Notes: generated by a model not told the origin, from the letters alone. Counted from the first letter of the stretch, positions 25,446 to 36,069 are shown. The stretch: 64,000 bases of DNA from Pararge aegeria (GCF_905163445.1 NC_053190.1:188501-252500); one strand, 5' to 3'. Numbers and translations are program-made.

Positions 25446-27159
25446 CGTAAGAGTCCCGTATCGTTATTTTTCGTCACTACCTACCCCCCAACTTCCCCCC
25501 GTGCGGGGTACAATATTGATATGATATTAAAAAAATACCATTAATAAATAACATAATAAAAGACCACCACTTTTATAGAGACATAACGCCACATAATTAT
25601 AAAAAGTATAGTGTGTGGATCTAATCAACCACCACTGGCACCAGACCCTCAATGCCCTTAAATTTTACCTCGTTAAAATATTTAAAGTGTACTCATTCCG
25701 ATTGCGAGACCTCGTAAGAGTCCCGTATCGTTATTTTTCGTCACTACCTACCCGTACCTCCCCTCTGTGCGGGGTACAATATTGATATGATATTAAAATA
25801 ATACCATTAATAAATAACATAATAAAAGACCACCACTTTTATAGAGACATAACGCCACTGTGTGGCGCCGCCATCAGTCTCCTTAGACTCGGTACTTTGT
25901 CGTCGCCGTCGACTTCGCACCTTCGCCCCGTATAGTAGTGGCGCGGCGCGACGGGCCTAATGTGTAAGTGAAAAAAAAAAAAAAAATTAAATTAATTGTT
26001 ATTTTACAATATCTTCTAATATGAATAAGAGTACTTTGTATTGGTACGTTTTGTTTTTTGTTTTTTTTTTTTTTAAACGGAACTGAACCTAAGTGACCGG
26101 CCTGCGGCCGGGCACCCGTCTTATTCATGTTCTAACCTAACCTAACCTATCCAAACCTTTTAAAACTAGTTTGGATAACTTTAGACCTAAGCCCACCGGC
26201 AACTACGACTAACTAATCACTGATCTAGCTATCTGGCTTTCATCAGTGCATCAACAGCAGCATAACTAGTATTAAAATAGTAATGAGTTTTTATTAATGC
26301 ATATATTCACATTAAATCTTGAATCTAAAGTCTAAAGGAATCAAAACTAGATTTAGGTTAGGTTAGGTTAGAACATGAATACGAGGGGTGCCCGGCCGCA
26401 GGCCGGGCACTTGGGTTCAGTTCAGTCAAAAATTATATATTATTTACTATTATTTATATTTGAATGAGAATGAAAAATAGCAATTATTTTGAATAGTTTT
26501 CAGAATGAGACAGACGGGTGTGGTAGGGTAAAATCTCCAATTTAAAGTTCCCTTATTGCGTATATGTTATGTGTGTTTGCATAGTAGTTTACTATAATGG
26601 TAAGCGGTTCGTGTAACGATCTTGCGCGTCTATATTTACAAGTGTGTGGGCAGTTCGTGTATTGATTATTCGATGACGAGACCTCGTAAGAGCCCCGTAT
26701 CGTTATTTTTCGTCACTACCTACCCGTACCTCCCCCCCCGTGCAGGGAGTGGGTAATTTGCGCGCCTGCTGCCTTCCTTGGATGTGGTAGCAGTTTCTCA
26801 GGCTCCCTCACCGGAATCGAACCCTGATTCCCCGTTACCCGCGACAAACAATGGTAGTCGCAGAAACTCATTCCGATTACGAGACTACGTAAGAGTCCCG
26901 TATCGTTATTTTTCGTCACTACCTACCCCCCAACCTCCCCCCGTGCGGGGTACAAAATTGATATGATATTAAAAAAATACCATTAATAAATAACATAATA
27001 AAAGACCACCACTTTTATAGAGACATAACGCCACATAATTATAAAAAGTATAGTGTGTGGATCTAATCAACCACCACTGGCACCAGACCCTCAATGCCCT
27101 TAAATTTTACCTCGTTAAAATATTTAAAGTGTACTCATTCCAATTGCGAGACCTCGTAA

Positions 27160-28345
27160 GAGTCCCGTATCGTTATTTTTCGTCACTACCTACCCGTACC
27201 TCCCCCCCCGTGCAGGGAGTGGGTAATTTGCGCGCCTGCTGCCTTCCTTGGATGTGGTAGCAGTTTCTCAGGCTCCCTCACCGGATCGAACCCTGATTCC
27301 CCGTTACCCGCGACAAACAATGGTAGTCGCAGAAACTCACTCCGAAAACGAGCCTTCGTAACAGTCCCGTATCGTTATTTTTCGTCACTACCTACCCGTA
27401 CCTCCCCCCCGTGCAGGGAGTGGGTAATTTGCGCGCCTGCTGCCTTCCTTGGATGTGGTAGCAGTTTCTCAGGCTCCCTCACCGGAATCGAACCCTGATT
27501 CCCTGTTACCCGCGACAAACAATGGTAGTCGCAGAAACTCATTCCGATTACGAGACCTCGTAAGAGTCCCGTATCGTTATTTTTCGTCACTACCTACCCG
27601 TACCTCCCCCCCCGTGCAGGGAGTGGGTAATTTGCGCGCCTGCTGCCTTCCTTGGATGTGGTAGCAGTTTCTCAGGCTCCCTCACCGGAATCGAACCCTG
27701 ATTCCCCGTTACCCGCGACAAACAATGGTAGTCGCAGAAACTCATTCCGATTACGAGACCTCGTAAGAGTCCCGTATCGTTATTTTTCGTCACTACCTAC
27801 CCGTACCTCCCCCCCCGTGCAGGGAGTGGGTAATTTGCGCGCCTGCTGCCTTCCTTGGATGTGGTAGCAGTTTCTCAGGCTCCCTCACCGGAATCGAACC
27901 CTGATTCCCCGTTACCCGCGACAAACAATGGTAGTCGCAGAAACTCACTCCGAAAACGAGCCCTCGTAACAGTCCCGTATCGTTATTTTTCGTCACTACC
28001 TACCCGTACCTCCCCCCCCGTGCAGGGAGTGGGTAATTTGCGCGCCTGCTGCCTTCCTTGGATGTGGTAGCAGTTTCTCAGGCTCCCTCACCGGAATCGA
28101 ACCCTGATTCCCTGTTACCCGCGACAAACAATGGTAGTCGCAGAAACTCATTCCGATTACGAGACCTCGTAAGAGTCCCGTATCGTTATTTTTCGTCACT
28201 ACCTACCCGTACCTCCCCCCCCGTGCAGGGAGTGGGTAATTTGCGCGCCTGCTGCCTTCCTTGGATGTGGTAGCAGTTTCTCAGGCTCCCTCACCGGAAT
28301 CGAACCCTGATTCCCCGTTACCTGCGACAAACAATGAAAGTCGCC
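27160..28345 (-). repeat. 203-bp 18S-derived subrepeat array 1 (about six copies)
   Basis: Segment A repeats head to tail with exact 203-bp spacing; the same internal point falls at 27449, 27652, 27855 and 28058. Each copy covers 18S from about TTTCTGCG to GGAATGAG and then restarts, so this is a satellite made only of rRNA sequence. Variants cycle in threes: copies with ACTCACTCCGAAAACGAG alternate with two copies of the ATTCCGATTACGAG type, and CCCTGTTACC recurs at 27449 and 28058. At about 28340 the array joins the GC-rich block directly, skipping segment B and both spacers. Confidence 0.9.
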
Positions 28346-28980
28346 GTCACCTTCGCACCTTCGCCCCATATAGTAGTGGCGCGGCGCGACGGGCCTAATG
28401 TGTTAGTGAAAAAAAAAAAAAAAAAATTAAACTAATTGTTATTTTACAATATCTTCTAAAATAAATAAGAGTACTTTGTAGTGGTACGTTTTTTTTTTTT
28501 TAACCGGAACCTAAGTGCCCGGCCTGAGGCCGGGCACCCGTCTTATTCATGTTCTAACCTAACCTAACCTATCCAAACCTTTTAAAACTAGTTTGGATTC
28601 TTTTAGACCTAAGCCCACCGGCAACTACGACTAACTAAACACTGATCTAGCTATCTGGCTTTCATCAGTGCATCAACAGCGGTATAACTAGTATTAAAAT
28701 AGTAATGAGTTTTTATTAATGCATATATTCACATTAAATCTTGAATCTAAAGTCTAAAGGAATCAAAACTAGATTTAGGTTAGGTTAGGTTAGAACATGT
28801 ATATGAGGGGCACTTGGGTTCAGTTCAGTCAAAAATTATATATTATTTACTATTATTTATATTTGAATGAGAATGAAAAATAGCAATTATTTTGAATAGT
28901 TTTCAGAATGAGACAGACGGGTGTGGTAGGGTAAAATCTCCAATTTAAAGTTCCCTTATTGCGTGTATGTAATATGTGTT

Positions 28981-30958
28981 TGCATAGTACTTTACTATAA
29001 TGGTAAGCGGTTCGTGTAACGACCTTGCGCGTCTATATTTACAAGTGTGTGGGCAGGTCGTGTATTGATTATTCGATACTTTTGAAATATTTATAATTCT
29101 CAAACTCAGCTCTATGTCATTACCAGTAATTGTACTGGTACTTGTATAGGATAATTATAAAAAGTACAGTGTGTGCATCTAATCAATCACTGGCACCAGA
29201 CCCTCAATGCCCTTAAATTTTACCTCGTTAAAATATTTAAAGTGTACTCATTGCCTTCCTTGGATGTGGTAGCAGTTTCTCAGGCTCCCTCACCGGAATC
29301 GAATCCTGATTCCCCGTTACCCGCGACAAACAATGGTAGTCGCAGAAACTCATTCCGAAAACGAGCCCTCGTAAGAGTCCCGTATCGTTATTTTTCGTCA
29401 CTACCTACCCGTACCTCCCCCCCCGTGCAGGGAGTGGGTAATTTGCGCGCCTGCTGCCTTCCTTGGATGTGGTAGCAGTTTCTCAGGCTCCCTCACCGGA
29501 ATCGAACCCTGATTCCCCGTTACCCGCGACAAACAATGGTAGTCGCAGAAACTCACTCCGAAAACGAGCCCTCGTAACAGTCCCGTATCGTTATTTTTCG
29601 TCACGACCTACCCGTACTTCCCCCCCCGTGCAGGGAGTGGGTAATTTGCGCGCCTGCTGCCTTCCTTGGATGTGGTAGCAGTTTCTCAGGCTCCCTCACC
29701 GGAATCGAACCCTGATTCCCCGTTACCCGCGACAAACAATGGTAGTCGCAGAAACTCACTCGGAAAACGAGCCCTCGTAAGAGTCCCGTATCGTTATTTT
29801 CGTCACTACCTACCCGTACCTCCCCCCCCCGTGCAGGGAGTGGGTAATTTGCGCGCCTGCTGCCTTCCTTGGATGTGGTAGCAGTTTCTCAGGCTCCCTC
29901 ACCGGAATCGAACCCTGATTCCCCGTTACCCGCGACAAACAATGGTAGTCGCAGAAACTCATTCCGATTACGAGACCTCGTAAGAGTCCCGTATCGTTAT
30001 TTTTCGTCACTACCTACCCGTACCTCCCCCCCCGTGCAGGGAGTGGGTAATTTGCGCGCCTGCTGCCTTCCTTGGATGTGGTAGCAGTTTCTCAGGCTCC
30101 CTCACCGGAATCGAACCCTGATTCCCCGTTACCTGCGACAAACAATGAAAGTCGCCTTCACCTTCGCACCTTCGCCCCATATAGTAGTGGCGCGGCGCGA
30201 CGGGCCTAATGTGTTAGTGAAAAAAAAAAAAAAAAAAAATTAAACTAATTGTTATTTTACAATATCTTCTAAAATAAATAAGAGTACTTTGTAGTGGTAC
30301 GTTTTTTTTTTTTTTAACCGGAACCTAAGTGCCCGGCCTGAGGCCGGGCACCCGTCTTATTCATGTTCTAACCTAACCTAACCTATCCAAACATTTTAAA
30401 ACTAGTTTGGATTCTTTTAGACCTAAGCCCACCGGCAACTACGACTAACTAAACACTGATCTAGCTATCTGGCTTTCATCAGTGCATCAACAGCAGCATA
30501 ACTAGTATTAAAATAGTAATGAGTTTTTATTAATGCATATATTCACATTAAATCTTGAATCTAAAGTCTAAAGGAATCAAAACTAGATTTAGGTTAGGTT
30601 AGGTTAGAACATGTATATGAGGGGCACTTGGGTTCAGTTCAGTCAAAAATTATATATTATTTACTATTATTTATATTTGAATGAGAATGAAAAATAGCAA
30701 TTATTTTGAATAGTTTTCAGATTGAGACAGACGGGTGTGGTAGGGTAAAATCTCCAATTTAAAGTTCCCTTATTGCGTGTATGTAATATGTGTTTGCATA
30801 GTACTTTACTATAATGGTAAGCGGTTCGTGTAACGACCTTGCGCGTCTATATTTACAAGTGTGTGGGCAGGTCGTGTATTGATTATTCGATACTTTTGAA
30901 ATATTTATAATTCTCAAACTCAGCTCTATGTAATTACCAGTAATTGTACTGGTACTTG
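28981..30958. repeat. Divergent edge monomers
   Basis: The last full monomer and the stub that follows it differ from the main array. After the GATTATTCGATA point they hold a sequence not found in inner monomers (including TACCAGTAATTGTACTGGTA), segment B is shortened, the CTGATCTAGC region keeps an AAACACTG variant shared with monomer 1, and the right GC hairpin is lost. The stub stops at 30958 where LINE sequence begins. Such decay at the edge is expected where unequal exchange no longer homogenises copies. Confidence 0.8.
29255..30150 (-). repeat. 203-bp 18S-derived subrepeat array 2 (about four copies)
   Basis: A second run of the 203-bp unit, with matching points at 29463, 29666 and 29869. 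It begins where segment B fuses directly to segment A (ACTCATT joined to GCCTTCC). Copies 1-3 are of the GAAAACGAG type and copy 4 of the GATTACGAG type. It ends with the same deletion junction as array 1, so the two long edge monomers share ancestry. Confidence 0.9.
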
Positions 30959-30959
30959 T

Positions 30960-32050
30960 GGAATTTACAACGACTTCCCAGAAACTCGCAATTCTCTTAC
31001 GGAGCACAGCGTAGAAGTCGGGGACTCCGGCATCGGCAAACATGCCCGACGCACTGCAGTAAAACAGACTCCACCAATATGGCATCCGATGCCAGTGCCA
31101 CTTAGCTCCTCGATCAGGTTATTGACGTAGAGATTAAATAGATCCGGAGAGGTCAGCCCACCTTGACGCACACCGCACGCCAATCTAAACTCACAAGATA
31201 CTGAGTCACCCCAAAGTACCATGTTCTTTTGGTTTTCGTACCAGTATCTCATTAGCTGAACAATACTGCTATTTACGTTCGAGTCGCACATTTTTCTCCA
31301 CAGTATATTATAATTAACGAGATCAAACGCACGACTAAGATCTAAGAAACATGCGTATACGGAAGTATCGCGCTTCTTGTAATAATTCACAGCATGTTTA
31401 AGAGTCAAGATAGCAGAGTCTGTAGAAAGACCTGGACGAAAACCAAACTGAGCGTCATTTAACCTAAAATTACTCACCAGTTCAGGCTGCAGGAGCCGTT
31501 CAAACACCTTACCTGCAATTGTGCCCAACGAAATTGGCCTATAGTTAGAGAGACTTGACATGTCCCCCGTTTTGTTTTTCGGTACAGGAACCACTACCGT
31601 CTTGAGCATATCTGCCGGAAGGTAACCATGTTTAATGCACAGATTATACAGCACTGATAGGGCCTCGTACAGCTTGTCTCCAGCGTAAAGCATGTGCTCA
31701 ACACTAAGGCCATCATGCCCGGGAGACTTACCCCGCTGCATATTTTTTATTGTCATGAAGACATCCGCTGGACTGAACTTTAAAGTTTTGCACGATGATA
31801 TCGAAAGCTGCGGGTTAAGCTCATGCGCTACGTCTAAGGGCTCAACAGAGAAATGCTTGGCAAATACGTTGGCTATCTCTATGCTACCTTGTACACCATT
31901 AACACTTACCGGCCTACTATCTTTTTTACTAAATGACTTTCGTAAGTTTGTGTTTCTAAGTGGAATTTTTAAAAGTCCCTCAACTAGCAATACAACGATA
32001 CAAACATAAAATTTTTTAAATAACAGGGAATTACAATTTGGCTTTATCAC
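30960..32050 (-). pseudogene. Internally deleted LINE reverse transcriptase at the array border
   Basis: The minus-strand frame holds RT blocks in order: GKSPGHDGLSVEHML, VVPVPKNKTGD, NYRPISLGTIAGKVFERLL, QFGFRPGLSTDSAIL, CFLDLSRAFDLVNYNILW and GVRQGGLTSPDLFNLYVN. Just after CHIGG the sequence jumps, in another frame, to what looks like the ORF2 C-terminus (SASGMFADAGVPDFYAVLRK). The YxDD motif, thumb and following region are therefore deleted (junction near 31065-31080). The endonuclease is absent. The 3' end abuts the satellite at 30959. It belongs to a different family from the LINEs in the array; clade not determined. Confidence 0.85.
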
Positions 32051-33049
32051 AGTAATTAATGTGGTCCTACACTATTCTAACCTATTTAAAATAATTGGGA
32101 GGTGTAAATTGCCTGCCAATGATAGATAATTTTGTAATTTTTATTGATTAAAAATAGTCGTTAAAATTAATAAACAATAAATAATAAATCATGACCCTTT
32201 TCATTACCCTAATTATAATAAATAAATAAAGAAATTACATAGAAATACAAATTGGAACGATAAATAAGACACAACGCATTCAAATATATCTACAACCAAG
32301 AACCATAGAAACAATTACACAGCACTCAAACACATAACACATACACAAACGTAAACAGCAACCATACCACAACACTACAGCATGCATAATGAAAGAAATA
32401 TGTTTACCTTATATTATAAAAATAAAAGAAATAAACATATTTAATATTATAGCATATGAAATAAAACAACATACAATAAAACAATAATCTTATTATATCT
32501 ATCTATTATCCTTAACTAAGTTCTATGAAATAGAAAACGGATGTACAAGGTCTCCGACCACCATGTCGGAGGAAAAGGGTTGCTCCAAGGAATCTTGGAG
32601 TATTTAAAAAAAAAAAAAAAAAAACCTAAACCGAGTGATTTCATTCAACAAATTGACTACTAAACACACATACCGCCGCTCCTGGTCGAGACTTTTTACG
32701 AGTCCACTGTCGGGGTGCGATTCCTGGCCTTCTGCGCCACCCTGCGAAAAGAAAAATAATTAATTTCACTGGAAAATTTTCGGAGTTTTTCTGAAAAATT
32801 TCCGAGTTTCCAAATTTTCTAACAAAATTTTCCCATAAGCGTGTGCTCCTCATCGGACTGCACGACACCCGCACGCGCGATAGCGGCGCGCACACGAATT
32901 TCGCACGTTTTAGACGGTCGAAAAAGAAGAAAGCCTAGTAGTAGTATAGGAGAGGATCAATACCGTAAAGAGACCGGCAAAAACTTTAAAGGCCAATTTA
33001 GTGACCTTTGGGTGGGATCGTGTGTCTGACGCCTGGGGTTGCCCTATAC
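32051..33049. other. AT-rich intergenic stretch with LINE-tail-like sequence
   Basis: No convincing gene. 32100-32540 is simple AT-rich sequence. At 32550-32622 a short hairpin (CTCCGAC...GTCGGAG), a GGAATCTTGGAG stretch and an 18-base A run look like the 3' tail of a plus-strand retroelement. 32640-33030 has open frames on both strands but no recognisable motif. Confidence 0.5.
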
Positions 33050-33215
33050 ACGTTTTGCGCGCCTGCTGCCTTCCTTGGATGTGGTAGCAGTTTCTCAGGC
33101 TCCCTCTCCGGAATCGAACCCTGATTCCCCGTTACCCGCGACAAACAATGGTAGTCGCAGAAACTCATTCCGATTACAAGAACTCGTAAGAGTCCCGTAT
33201 CGTTATTTTTCTTTT
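33050..33215 (-). pseudogene. Dispersed single copy of the 18S-derived repeat
   Basis: A lone copy of the 203-bp-type sequence, 2 kb outside the array, covering AAAAATAACGATACGGG to GCAGGCGCGC on the minus strand. It contains the same abnormal joint (GGAATGAG fused to TTTCTGCG) as the array monomers, so it comes from the repeat family and not straight from rDNA. It keeps CTCTCCGGAATCG, the form found in functional 18S, where array copies read CTCACCGGAATCG. Confidence 0.9.
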
Positions 33216-33638
33216 GTCTAAAAATTAAATAACAGATATTAAAATATTGACGTGTGATAAGCAGTCTAAAGTACAAATGTTCTAGGCTTGAATTTTAATT
33301 ATGTTATAGTATTAGTAGTGTTCTATCGGAAACATAAGAGTTCTAGGCTGTGGTATGTCAACGGCTGCTTAAAAAATTTAACTCAAGTAATAAAAATTTT
33401 TTGAAATTTAAATATTGACGTGTGATATGCAGTCTATAGTACGAGTGTTCTAGGCTTCAATTTTAATTATGTTTTAGTGTTAGAAGTGATCTATCGGAAT
33501 TTTAAGATTTCTAGGCTGTAGGATGGGTTTCTTAAAAAAAATACAAATCAAGTAATCTAATTTTTAGACATTAAAATATTGACGTGTGATATGCAGTCTA
33601 AAGTACGTGTGTTCTAGGCTTGAATTTTAATTGTGTTA

Positions 33639-34137
33639 GGCTCAACTCACACTGGCGCAGAGTCGAAGCGACGCGACGCGTCATATTTCTCCGCCTAAAG
33701 CATATTCACCTTTATTGTTCTACTATTTAAGTACAAATTTGTGCTATGTAAATATGGAAGCGCGCGTCGACGCGCGTTGACGCGCGCATTCGCGCTCCGA
33801 CGCTCGGCTGGAGTCGAGCGGATTCGCGAGTCGCCGCGCGTACTCAGGCGCAGTGACGCGTCAGACGCCGACCACAACGGACGGACGACAGTGCTGAACT
33901 ACGACGACAATGGACGAAGATGAAAAATTAATTTATTTAGTACAGAAGTATGATTGTCTGTTTAACGTCAAGGCGAAAACCTACAGTGATAAAAATTGTA
34001 GGAAAAATGCCTGGCAAAAAGTAAGCACAATCGCGCGTCGCCTCGCGAAGACGCGCGTCGCCTCGCGAAGGCGCGCGTCACCGTGCAAAACATGACGCGT
34101 CGCGTCGCTTCGACTCTGCGCCAGTGTGAGTTGAGCC
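33639..34137 (+). mobile_element. PIF/Harbinger-like non-autonomous DNA transposon
   Basis: A 499-bp element with perfect 46-bp terminal inverted repeats (33639-33684 and 34092-34137) beginning GGCTCAACTCACACTGGCGC. It is flanked by TTA on both sides (33636-33638 and 34138-34140). Three-base TWA duplications are the hallmark of PIF/Harbinger. It sits inside a satellite unit whose neighbours show the intact empty site, which fixes the boundaries. The interior is CpG-rich with many GACGCGCG-like words, unlike the AT-rich surroundings. It has no transposase but carries a MADF-type exon. Confidence 0.88.
33910..34020 (+). CDS. MADF-domain first exon carried inside the Harbinger-like element
   Basis: The reading frame starts at ATG 33910 and codes 37 residues beginning MDEDEKLIYLVQKYDCLFNV and ending NAWQK. 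It has the N-terminal half of a MADF (Myb/SANT-like) domain: LIYLV, the aromatic YDCLFN turn, and the conserved NAW. A GTAAGC splice donor follows at 34021 in phase 0, so it looks like a genuine first coding exon. Harbinger elements normally encode a Myb/MADF-like partner of the transposase, so this may be the relic of that gene; capture of a host exon is the alternative. The rest of the domain is not in the element. Confidence 0.65.
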
Positions 34138-34249
34138 TTATAGTGTAAGAAGTGTTCTATCAGTAAATAAAGAGTTCTAGGCTGTGTGGTCTATAGGGTT
34201 GCAAAAAAAAATTATACTTTCTGTTATTAATTTTTTTAGACATTAAAAT

Positions 34250-34815
34250 ATTGACGTGTGCTAAACTAACTAACTTCACCTACACAAAAAAAACCAGGCG
34301 GAGATGCTCGCAATCGATGGAGCTAGCGCGTGGGCCATACGAAATAAAATCCCACAAATCGCATTTTCTCCAATAGCTTGTCTGGGCTCACTGAACTCAC
34401 AAACCCTAACAGTTGCAACCAGCATTTTTCGGCTACGGCGACGCACTCACATCCTCGGACAGTTCCCAGACCAACAAAATCTCACCGACTACTTAAAGAC
34501 GATAAAACCATATTTCGCCATCACTCAGAGCCTCACCAACCACGGATACCACAAATCATACCTTTTCAGATTCAAAATAACACATAAAGATCTATGTCTC
34601 TGTGACAATCAGTCCTCGCAAACTCTTGAGCATCTCATTGTGTAATCCCGGATTTGCTTCAACCAGGCTTTCGCGTTCCATCGCTGCCGGAAACAGCCCC
34701 GAACTATTTGAAATCCCATTTATTATGAGCAGGCCAGAAACTATGCAAACTTATCACCGGCACATCAGCTACATTACAAAACAACTTAAAGCATTTAACT
34801 CTCCGAGTCCGTAAA
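34250..34815 (+). pseudogene. LINE ORF2 C-terminal fragment
   Basis: The plus-strand frame from 34304 gives ASAWAIRNKIPQ, then SLTNHGYHKSYLFRFKITHK, then a Cys/His cluster (LCLCDNQSSQTLEHLI). This arrangement is typical of the end of non-LTR ORF2 proteins after RNase H. The frame then shifts and continues as CNPGFASTRLSRSI and LFEIPF up to 34814. No RT is left. It is a degenerate 3' fragment. Confidence 0.65.
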
Positions 34816-35899
34816 CTCGCAGGGTAGCATTATACGTATATTTTATGTCTTTTTCTTTTCTAGGTTTACATTCGATCACGCACTCACACTCCCACACGAC
34901 TTCTAACACTGTACTCAACACTCTAACCTCATTTCCACTAGCAGTCACAGACATTTTATAATTATGTAAAGAACTCTTTTCTCGAGTTCATATATCGAAC
35001 CTTTTCTGAAAGTCATCAATGTTTTTACAGTGATAAGTGACATAAAGAAAAGGATGTTTAAGAAGAAATTATTTTGATTTTAAAGACCTTGAGTAAGGGC
35101 TTTAAATGTTGTTTCTTGTATTTTTACAGAAACGCAATATCGTCTTTATTTGAAATAAAGACGATATTGAACTACCCATTGAAGGGAGTATTATAAACAT
35201 TATTATTATAATTATATATATTACATCTCCCACCGACTCTTACAACTCATACACATTCACTTGTTCTCCCACACCAACACTCAACGTTGGACACCAAGGA
35301 GTATCCCATTAGTACCGAGGTGTTCACTTGCACAACAGTACACTCGCTGGGGTTTAGTGGGCATTATGGCTTGCCATCGAGTCCCACATACCCTTCCTCG
35401 GAAGGGATTCGTAAATGCATTCCCCAGCGCAGAAAAAAAAAGTAGATTTAGTAGATTGTACACCGCTTCTTGAAAGGCGTCTCTTTGAAGTCGACGTTTT
35501 ATCAACACCAGGGATATAAGGATTAATAAAACATTTTAGTATCGTTATTTATTACTCAAGGGTACAATAAATATTATATGTATTTACATTTACACTCTAG
35601 CAACATAACTTATTTTAAGAGTTCTCCGGGACTATGTTTTATGTTTCATGTGACAAAATTATATACTTAACTACAGCTACATATTAAATCTATACAAATA
35701 AATAAAATAAAAATGAGTTAATCATTTACAAATGCCTATTGTTAAGTTGATCTGATAAATTATGGTCTAAACGAAAGCATAAATGTAACATATATTTTTA
35801 AAATTTGTCTTACACAGATTTATATGGGGCGTGAGAAAAAATAAAAGTTATAGATACAGCAGCACCCGGCTGTGCTGCAGCTCACAAACGTGCAGCATG
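34816..35899. other. Intergenic stretch downstream of the Borderless-like gene
   Basis: AT-rich with no convincing gene. 35260-35510 is less AT-rich and has a 70-residue plus-strand frame that resembles transposon 3' sequence; I cannot classify it. A 17-bp-arm hairpin lies at 35135-35169. TTTATT elements near 35545 could also act as distal polyadenylation signals for the minus-strand gene. Confidence 0.4.
35135..35169. repeat. Perfect hairpin, 17-bp arms with a 1-base loop
   Basis: CAATATCGTCTTTATTT and its exact reverse complement flank a single G. No flanking duplication was recognised. Confidence 0.9.
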
Positions 35900-35905
35900 T
35901 TTATT
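35900..35905 (-). terminator. Candidate polyadenylation signal of the Borderless-like gene
   Basis: AATAAA on the minus strand, about 165 bp past the stop codon at 36070. First canonical signal downstream of the coding sequence. Confidence 0.5.
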
Positions 35906-36069
35906 TAATGTCGTCACAGTGCCAATGCCGCCCGAAGGTTCGGAGGCCCGGATTCCGGGACTCTTAAGATTTTTGATTTGTTAATTTCTAATTATAGACA
36001 AGCTCCTGAACATCTTCGGAAACATTCGCTCGAGGCCGCCGAGGTCGCGGCCGCAGCGGAGCAGCGAGC

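Larger units (their letters stand above)
1..30958. repeat. Tandem satellite array, ~1443-bp monomer built from 18S rRNA fragments
   Basis: Near-identical monomers start at about 1, 1443, 2886, 4330, 5775, 7212, 12272, 13712, 18776, 20218, 21660, 23101, 24544, 26579, 28981 and 30794. Plain monomers are 1436-1446 bp; longer ones carry a LINE or extra 203-bp subrepeats. Within a monomer, in + order: a unique stretch, 18S-derived segment A, an AT-rich spacer, 18S-derived segment B, a second copy of the spacer, a GC-rich block, an A tract, a T tract, an inverted-repeat MITE-like block, and unique sequence. Monomers differ mostly by single bases and homopolymer lengths. The first monomers share private variants, which indicates local homogenisation. 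The array is cut by the left window edge and ends at about 30958. I see no real protein-coding gene in it apart from the LINE copies; short ORFs here are antisense 18S sequence. Confidence 0.95.
33225..34265. repeat. Short satellite, ~170-bp period, about 3.3 copies
   Basis: Units start with a TTAAAATATTGACGTGTGAT motif at about 33238, 33411, 33571 and, after the transposon insertion, 34243. Each has TTCTAGGCTTGAATTTTAAT and later GTTCTATC and TTCTAGGCTGT. Spacing is 173 and 160 bp, and 169 bp for the third unit once the inserted element and one TTA are removed. Divergence between units is moderate. No coding potential. Confidence 0.85.

Noticed and set aside
1..30958. Functional ribosomal RNA genes
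   Set aside because: Only about 280 nt of 18S are represented, rearranged and mutated at invariant positions; no 5.8S or 28S is present.
1..30958. CRISPR array or bacterial repeat system
   Set aside because: Monomers are over 1.4 kb, spacers are not unique, and the surroundings are eukaryotic.
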